DNA of 20,177 nucleotides from CAZTQN01 sp964615765 (GTDB lineage Bacteria; Planctomycetota; Phycisphaerae; Phycisphaerales; UBA1924). Made by a program: the position numbers and the translations under genes. How positions within the stretch are numbered: position 1 is the stretch's first letter; every line of letters begins with the position of its first letter. Positions 15,912 through 20,177 of this stretch are shown one piece after another. Location: the NCBI GenBank assembly GCA_964615765.1, contig CAZTQN010000054.1:1-20177 (forward strand). Reading direction: 5' to 3'. The notes beneath the pieces were generated by a model. It was not told the origin of the DNA, made no database searches, and was given only the letters and a program-made list of their open reading frames with translations.

Positions 15912-18682
15912 CACTTCCCCCCGCCGATCTTCGGCAGCAACGTCGCCTTCAGGTCCGCGTGCGGGTTGCCGTGCTTCTCCAGCCACTGCACCGCGTCGCG
16001 CACCGTGAACTTCGGGTACTCGCGCCGACGCTTGAGTTCGTCCCACTCCAGCGGCATCGCCACCGGCGCGCCCGGACGGGCCCGCGTCGAGAATGCGCCA
16101 ATATACGTCGCCCCGCGCCCGTTGCGCAGATAATCGACGAAGATCTTGCCGTCGCGCTTGGCCTTGGTCATCGTCGCGATGTACCGCTCCGGCGCGGCGT
16201 TCACCATCAGCCCCGCCAGCATCTTCGAGAACGCCTTCACCTCGTCCCACGAGGCCCGCGGAAGCAGCGGCATCAGCACGTGCAAGCCCTTGCCGCCGGT
16301 CGTCTTCACACCGCTCTCAAGCCCGACCGCCGCCAGATGCGTGCGTACCTCAAGGGCGGTATCGCGCAGCATCGTCCACGTCACGCCCGGGCCGGGGTCA
16401 AGATCGAGCACCATGCGATCCGGCGCTTCGATATCCGGCTCTGTGCAGCCCCACACGTGCACCTCCAGCACGCCGCGCTGCGTCAGCCATACCAGCCCGT
16501 CGGCGGAATCCAGCACGAGGCATTTCAGCTTGGTGCTCGACAGCGCGATATCGCGCGTGTGCCCCCCCACCACCGACGCGTCGTCCCAGTTCTTCTGGTA
16601 AAAGCACGATTTGCCCTGCCCCTGCGGACACCGCACCACCGACAGCGGCCTCCCGCCAACTTCCGGCACCATCCACCGGCTGACCGCCGCGTAATACTCC
16701 GCGACTTCGAGCTTGCTCACGCCGACATCGACGTACACCTCGCGCTCGGGGTGGGTGATGGTCACGCCGAGCACGTCCGGGTCGGTCGCCTTGATGCGCC
16801 CGGCCTTGCCCGCCGGCGCCTTCGCGGATCTCGGCGTCGCCGAGGTCTTCTTCTTCGCAGGGCGCGAAGTGCGTGTCTTCGCGTCCGGCGCCGCCGGCGG
16901 CGTGCCCGCAACCGCCTGCGCTTCGCCGGTGTCATCCGGCTCAACAACGCGGACATCGCGCTCGAGCACCACCTCCGCCGCGTCCTTGTCCTCGCGCACG
17001 CCCACGAACGACGGGTGCCGCAGCCGCCCGTCGCGGGTCCACTCCAGAAACTCCACCTCGCCCACCATCGTGGGACGCACCCAGTGCGCGCCCTTGGCCT
17101 CGAACCCTCGCGGCGGGTCGACAAACACCGGCGACTTTACTTCCAACTTTTTCAGCCGCCCGCTCAGCCCAGTCAACAGCGCATCGTCGAACCCAGTGCC
17201 CACCTTCCCGGCGTATCGCAGCTCGCCCGCGCGGTAGTACCCCATCAGCAGCGCGCCGAACCCCTGCCGCGAGCGCTGCGGATCGGTGTACCCGCCGATC
17301 ACCAGTTCCTGCCGCCTCGTGCACTTGGACTTGACCCACGCCTTCCCGCGCCCGGACGTGTACACCGCGTCGGCGCGCTTCGAGATGATCCCTTCAAGAC
17401 GCAGGCGGCACGCGTTCTCCAGCACGTCCTCGCCGCGTCCGGCGATCGCGTCGCTGAACCGCACCGGACCGTCGGCGTCCGACGCACTCAGCAGGGACTG
17501 CAACAACCGCCGACGCTCCGTGAGCACGCTGCCGCGCAGGTCGAACCCGTCGAGATACAAAACGTCGAACACGAAGTACTTCAGCGCCGCCGCGCCGGGA
17601 CGCGTGTCCAATGACAACCGCAGGGCCTGAAAGCTCGACCGACCATCGCGCTCGATGGCGACGACCTCGCCGTCGAGCACGGCCGACTGCACGCCCAAGG
17701 CCGCGATCGGCGCCGAGAGTGCGCTGAACCGCTCGGTCCAGTCCTTGTCATTTCGGCTGACCAGACGCACGGCGCCGCCACCCACGAACGCGAGAATCCG
17801 GTAGCCGTCGAACTTCACTTCGTGCACCCACTCATCGCCCAGCGGCGCGCGATCCACCAGCGTGGCAAGCTGCGGCTCGATCGAGTCCGGCATCTTGGCT
17901 CGCCGTGCGCCGGGCACGGCGCTCAAGTCGCGCTCGCCCGGCCCCGCCGGTTCCAACTTCGCCGCGCCGCCGCTCTTCCCCCGCAAACCTCCGCGTTTGG
18001 CCGTCTTCTTCGGTGCCACCGCCGAACGCTTCGAGTTCCACTCCCGCCCGCCAGCCCGTGCGATGGCATCGAGCGTGCGTCCCGTCTGCACGCTCAACGC
18101 GGCGTCTTCCGTAATCGCGCCATCCTTCCCCGGCGTCGCCTCCTCATCCGTCTGCTTGCGCAGCAGCCACTGCGCCGGCTTGCCCGCCTCCGGCTCGCCC
18201 ATCCGCACCAGCGTCCACCAGCCGCGCAGCTTTTCGCCCTGAAGCACGAACTCCAGCCGTCCCGCCGTGAGAGCCGCGTCGACGTCCATACCGGGCTTGG
18301 GCGTCCACGTTCCGCGATCCCACACCATCACCGTCCCGCCACCGTACTGGCCCTTCGGGATGGTCCCCTCGAACGACGCGTACTCGAGCGGATGATCCTC
18401 AACCTGCACCGCGAGGCGCTTGTCCGCTGGGTCGAGGCTCGGCCCCTTCGGCACGGCCCAGCTCTTCAGCGTGCCGCCCCACTCAAGCCGAAAGTCATAG
18501 TGAAGACGCGTCGCGTCGTGCTTCTGCACAACGAAGCTCAGCGGCTTGGTCGTACCGCCCGCACGCTTCTTCCCCGCCGCTTTCTTCTTCCGCGACTTCG
18601 CACGCGCACCCGTCCGCGCACCGCCACGCGGCTCCGGCGTTTTCGAAAAGTCTCGCTTGCGTGCGTACGTCTTCAGCGACAC
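15911..18682 (-). CDS. ligD: Multifunctional NHEJ DNA ligase D (phosphoesterase - ligase - polymerase)
   Basis: ATP-dependent ligase of bacterial non-homologous end joining, 923 residues, domain order PE-Lig-Pol as in Pseudomonas LigD. A basic N-terminal segment (residues 19-46) precedes the PE domain, with H55, H61, D63 and R65 in KHDATRLHYDFRLE and H97/Y101 in VEDHPLEY. The ligase domain starts near 265; its nucleotidyl Lys is K290 in EVKFDGYR, followed by LDGEVVAI, GIISKR and WVKSKC, then the OB-fold with RPTMVGEVEFLEWT. A Lys/Ala/Pro linker leads to the primase-like polymerase domain (about 640-915) with D760/D762 in LDLDPGP and TTGGKGLHV. The GTG at 18682 is preferred because family members begin at the equivalent SLKTYARKRDFSKTPEP. 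An in-frame GTG at 18736 would add 18 residues. It lies downstream of ku. Confidence 0.95.
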   Translation of the reverse strand: MSLKTYARKRDFSKTPEPRGGARTGARAKSRKKKAAGKKRAGGTTKPLSFVVQKHDATRLHYDFRLEWGGTLKSWAVPKGPSLDPADKRLAVQVEDHPLEYASFEGTIPKGQYGGGTVMVWDRGTWTPKPGMDVDAALTAGRLEFVLQGEKLRGWWTLVRMGEPEAGKPAQWLLRKQTDEEATPGKDGAITEDAALSVQTGRTLDAIARAGGREWNSKRSAVAPKKTAKRGGLRGKSGGAAKLEPAGPGERDLSAVPGARRAKMPDSIEPQLATLVDRAPLGDEWVHEVKFDGYRILAFVGGGAVRLVSRNDKDWTERFSALSAPIAALGVQSAVLDGEVVAIERDGRSSFQALRLSLDTRPGAAALKYFVFDVLYLDGFDLRGSVLTERRRLLQSLLSASDADGPVRFSDAIAGRGEDVLENACRLRLEGIISKRADAVYTSGRGKAWVKSKCTRRQELVIGGYTDPQRSRQGFGALLMGYYRAGELRYAGKVGTGFDDALLTGLSGRLKKLEVKSPVFVDPPRGFEAKGAHWVRPTMVGEVEFLEWTRDGRLRHPSFVGVREDKDAAEVVLERDVRVVEPDDTGEAQAVAGTPPAAPDAKTRTSRPAKKKTSATPRSAKAPAGKAGRIKATDPDVLGVTITHPEREVYVDVGVSKLEVAEYYAAVSRWMVPEVGGRPLSVVRCPQGQGKSCFYQKNWDDASVVGGHTRDIALSSTKLKCLVLDSADGLVWLTQRGVLEVHVWGCTEPDIEAPDRMVLDLDPGPGVTWTMLRDTALEVRTHLAAVGLESGVKTTGGKGLHVLMPLLPRASWDEVKAFSKMLAGLMVNAAPERYIATMTKAKRDGKIFVDYLRNGRGATYIGAFSTRARPGAPVAMPLEWDELKRRREYPKFTVRDAVQWLEKHGNPHADLKATLLPKIGGGK

Positions 18683-18760
18683 GTGCGTCTCGATAGCTCT
18701 TCCCGCCCCCGACGCCCCATCCCCCCGAATCACCACACATCGCCGACGCTCAGGCGCAAC

Positions 18761-19597
18761 TCACCCAGCCCGCCGCCGACCCGTCTTTTTGGTCGTCGTC
18801 GCCGGACGGTCCTTGCTCTTCTGCCCTTCGATGCTGCGCTTGAGCATCTCCATGATGTCGTATGTCTCCGGCGCGTCGTCCTGCTCGTCCGGTTCCGGCA
18901 GGGCTCGCCCGCCCTGCTTGGCCCGTTTGGCGATCCACTTGCGGAGCTGGTCGCGGTATTCGTCCTCGTACTCGCCCGGCGTCCACGACATGGCCATCTG
19001 GCCAATCAGCATCTGCGCCATCTCGATCTCGCGCTTGCTCGCCGCCGCGCCCTTCTCGTCGGGCTCGAACTGCGCCGGGTCGCGCAGTTCCTGATCAAAG
19101 CGGAGCGTGTTCAGCACGAGCACGCCGCCGTGCGGGATCAGGGCCGCCAGGTGCTGGCGCGTGTGCAGCACGACCTTCGCGATCGCGGCCTGCTTGCTCG
19201 CCGCGAGCGCCTCGCACAGCAGCCGATAGCCCTTCTCACCGCCGCCCTGCGGCTGCACGGCGTACGGCCGCACGTAGTACCACGGCTTGATCGTCGCAAG
19301 CTCAACAAACCCCACGATGTCGATTGTCTTGGTCGCCTTCGGCGCGGCCCGCTTGAAGTCGTCCGGCGTGATCACCACGTACTCGTTCTCGGCGATCTCG
19401 TGCCCCTTGACGATGTCCTTCCACTCGACTTCCTTGCCCGTGCGCTCGTTGACGCGCTGGTAGCGGATGCGGCTGAGATCGCGCCCGTCGAGCATGGTGA
19501 AGCTGATGTCCTTCTCCGGCTCCTCCATGGACGTGAGCGAGCAGGCGATCGAGACCAGCCCGAACGAGATGTAGCCCTTCCAGAGTGCGCGTGCCAT
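18761..19597 (-). CDS. ku: Bacterial Ku protein, DNA end-binding factor of NHEJ
   Basis: A homodimeric ring protein that loads on double-strand DNA ends and recruits LigD. The length of 278 residues is typical of bacterial Ku. The start MARALWKGYISFGLVSI is the family hallmark. The core continues with ISFTMLDGRDLSRIRYQRVNE, KGHEIAENEYVVITPDDF, TIDIVGFVEL, KPWYYVRPYAV and GVLVLNTLRFDQELRD. The C-terminus has the LigD-interacting type of region (TYDIMEMLKRSIEG) and a short basic tail (KKTGRRRAG). ATG 19597 is fixed by homology; upstream in-frame codons are spurious, and the GGGGAG just before it is too close for a standard Shine-Dalgarno site. ligD follows on the same strand after 24-78 bases depending on its start, so the two are probably one operon. 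Confidence 0.96.
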   Translation of the reverse strand: MARALWKGYISFGLVSIACSLTSMEEPEKDISFTMLDGRDLSRIRYQRVNERTGKEVEWKDIVKGHEIAENEYVVITPDDFKRAAPKATKTIDIVGFVELATIKPWYYVRPYAVQPQGGGEKGYRLLCEALAASKQAAIAKVVLHTRQHLAALIPHGGVLVLNTLRFDQELRDPAQFEPDEKGAAASKREIEMAQMLIGQMAMSWTPGEYEDEYRDQLRKWIAKRAKQGGRALPEPDEQDDAPETYDIMEMLKRSIEGQKSKDRPATTTKKTGRRRAG

Positions 19598-19632
19598 CGC
19601 TCCCCGGTAGTCACACCCGCGCGTGAAACCAC

Positions 19633-19693
19633 GGTGATGTTGCGCCCGCAGGCATTCACATCCGCACGCCGCACGCACGACGCAGACATCACC
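19633..19693. repeat. Inverted repeat in the divergent ku / basic-tail protein spacer
   Basis: Arms ggtgatgt (19633-19640) and acatcacc (19686-19693) are perfect 8-base inverted copies separated by 45 bases. A further minus-strand GTGATGG word lies near 19698-19704. The spacing suits a two-site operator for the divergent promoters, but chance is possible at this length. No convincing -10/-35 pair was found in the 125-base spacer. Confidence 0.3.
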
Positions 19694-19710
19694 CGGGCCA
19701 TCACGCCCGC

Positions 19711-19716
19711 AAGGAG
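19711..19716 (+). promoter_or_regulatory. Ribosome binding site of the basic-tail protein gene
   Basis: AAGGAG with 6 bases to ATG 19723. This strong Shine-Dalgarno sequence fixes the start. Confidence 0.8.
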
Positions 19717-19722
19717 TACCCG

Positions 19723-20177
19723 ATGCCGCGTCAATGGACCGACAAGGACGAACGCCAGTACGAACACGTGAAAGACTCCGCCGCCAAGCAAGGCCGCTCG
19801 GCCAAGACGGCAAAGCGCATCGCCGCAGCGACCGTCAACAAACAGCGCAGCCAGGAAGGCCGCACCAAGAACACAGGTGATGACTCCGCGAGTGCCGACG
19901 CCAACAAAGCGCAGGGCTCCGATTCGTCCTCTCAGCGCCCCACCGCGCGGAAATCGTCGTCGCGCAAGGCGACCTCACGCAAGGGCACCCGGCGCAAGGT
20001 CACCAGCAGCAGCCGCGGCGAGAGCGCCTCCCGCAAAGCGAGCTCCTCGGCGGGCGGCTCGACGCAGCGGAGGAAGACGACCTCCAAGAAGCGCACCGCC
20101 CGCGCCGCCACCTCCGGCGCTCACTCCCGCACAGCCACCAAGAAGGCCTCTTCCCGCACCACGCGCGGCCGCAAGTC
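19723..20177 (+). CDS. Small-domain protein with a histone H1-like Lys/Arg/Ser tail; 3' end cut by window
   Basis: 151 codons are visible with no stop before the window ends. Residues 1-50 (start MPRQWTDKDERQYEHVKDSA, then TAKRIAAATVNKQRSQEGRTKN) resemble the short N-terminal part of proteins often annotated as Rho termination factor-like or plasmid-stabilisation proteins in soil bacteria, with the ATVNKQR signature. From about residue 70 the sequence is almost only Ser, Arg, Lys, Thr and Ala (ARKSSSRKATSRKGTRRK), like histone H1 or bacterial Hc1-type nucleoid proteins, so DNA or RNA binding is likely. Any Rho-N-like C-terminal domain would lie beyond the window. It is divergent from ku with a 125-base shared spacer. 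A role in chromosome compaction or protection during stress is an inference from tail and neighbours. Confidence 0.8.
   Translation, partial: MPRQWTDKDERQYEHVKDSAAKQGRSAKTAKRIAAATVNKQRSQEGRTKNTGDDSASADANKAQGSDSSSQRPTARKSSSRKATSRKGTRRKVTSSSRGESASRKASSSAGGSTQRRKTTSKKRTARAATSGAHSRTATKKASSRTTRGRK

Noticed and set aside
18683..18736. GTG 18736 as the start of ligD
   Set aside because: Family members begin at the SLKTYARKRDF equivalent. The extra 18 residues have no conserved content. It is not excluded.
15959..19771. Long open plus-strand frames opposite ligD and ku (551 and 649 codons)
   Set aside because: They are Arg/Pro/His/Leu-rich shadows of well-conserved LigD and Ku coding sequence on the other strand.

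Overview
The window is a very GC-rich bacterial chromosome segment with tightly packed genes and no gap longer than about 200 bases. The codon bias leaves long meaningless open frames opposite the real genes. Gene content and signals suggest an aerobic planctomycete-type bacterium, possibly of the Phycisphaerae. Points in favour are short leaderless-type promoters mixed with Shine-Dalgarno starts, a PA-M28-PDZ exported peptidase, and nadB with a small lipoprotein. This placement is an inference from style and was not tested. No rRNA, tRNA, CRISPR array, insertion sequence or phage gene was seen.

Left part (1-9602), core metabolism. gcvP (minus, missing only its last few C-terminal codons at the window edge) is divergent from an exported M28 aminopeptidase with a C-terminal PDZ domain (plus). 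Converging on the peptidase is a minus-strand group: a TatD-family hydrolase, nadB (L-aspartate oxidase, first step of de novo NAD synthesis) and a lipoprotein whose GTG start overlaps the nadB stop. Divergent from tatD, with only 27 bases between the start codons, is an ADP/ATP-dependent NAD(P)H-hydrate dehydratase. nadB and this gene make a small NAD synthesis and NAD repair neighbourhood.

Right part (9608-20177), a stress and DNA-repair block. All genes from 19597 back to 9608 lie on the minus strand, in transcription order: Ku, LigD (PE-ligase-polymerase), an AI-2E-family membrane protein whose start overlaps the ligD stop, a 57-residue DUF3309 membrane peptide, a group-2-like sigma-70 factor, a 453-residue Gly/Ser/Tyr/Arg low-complexity protein, and a Gfo/Idh/MocA oxidoreductase with a lysine-rich disordered N-terminal tail. 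Divergent from ku is a small-domain protein with a long Lys/Arg/Ser tail resembling a histone H1 tail (plus, cut by the window end). Ku and LigD form a complete two-protein non-homologous end-joining system. Hairpins lie behind the AI-2E, DUF3309, sigma and low-complexity genes, so the block is probably several transcripts.

The most unusual element is the low-complexity protein at 11136-12497. It contains no Lys, Cys or Leu, has about 38 Tyr mostly in G/S-Y-G/S settings, and has two tandem pentapeptide arrays with runs of Asp. Its composition recalls the prion-like domains of eukaryotic FET/FUS RNA-binding proteins, and it sits directly behind a sigma factor in a neighbourhood that repairs double-strand breaks.
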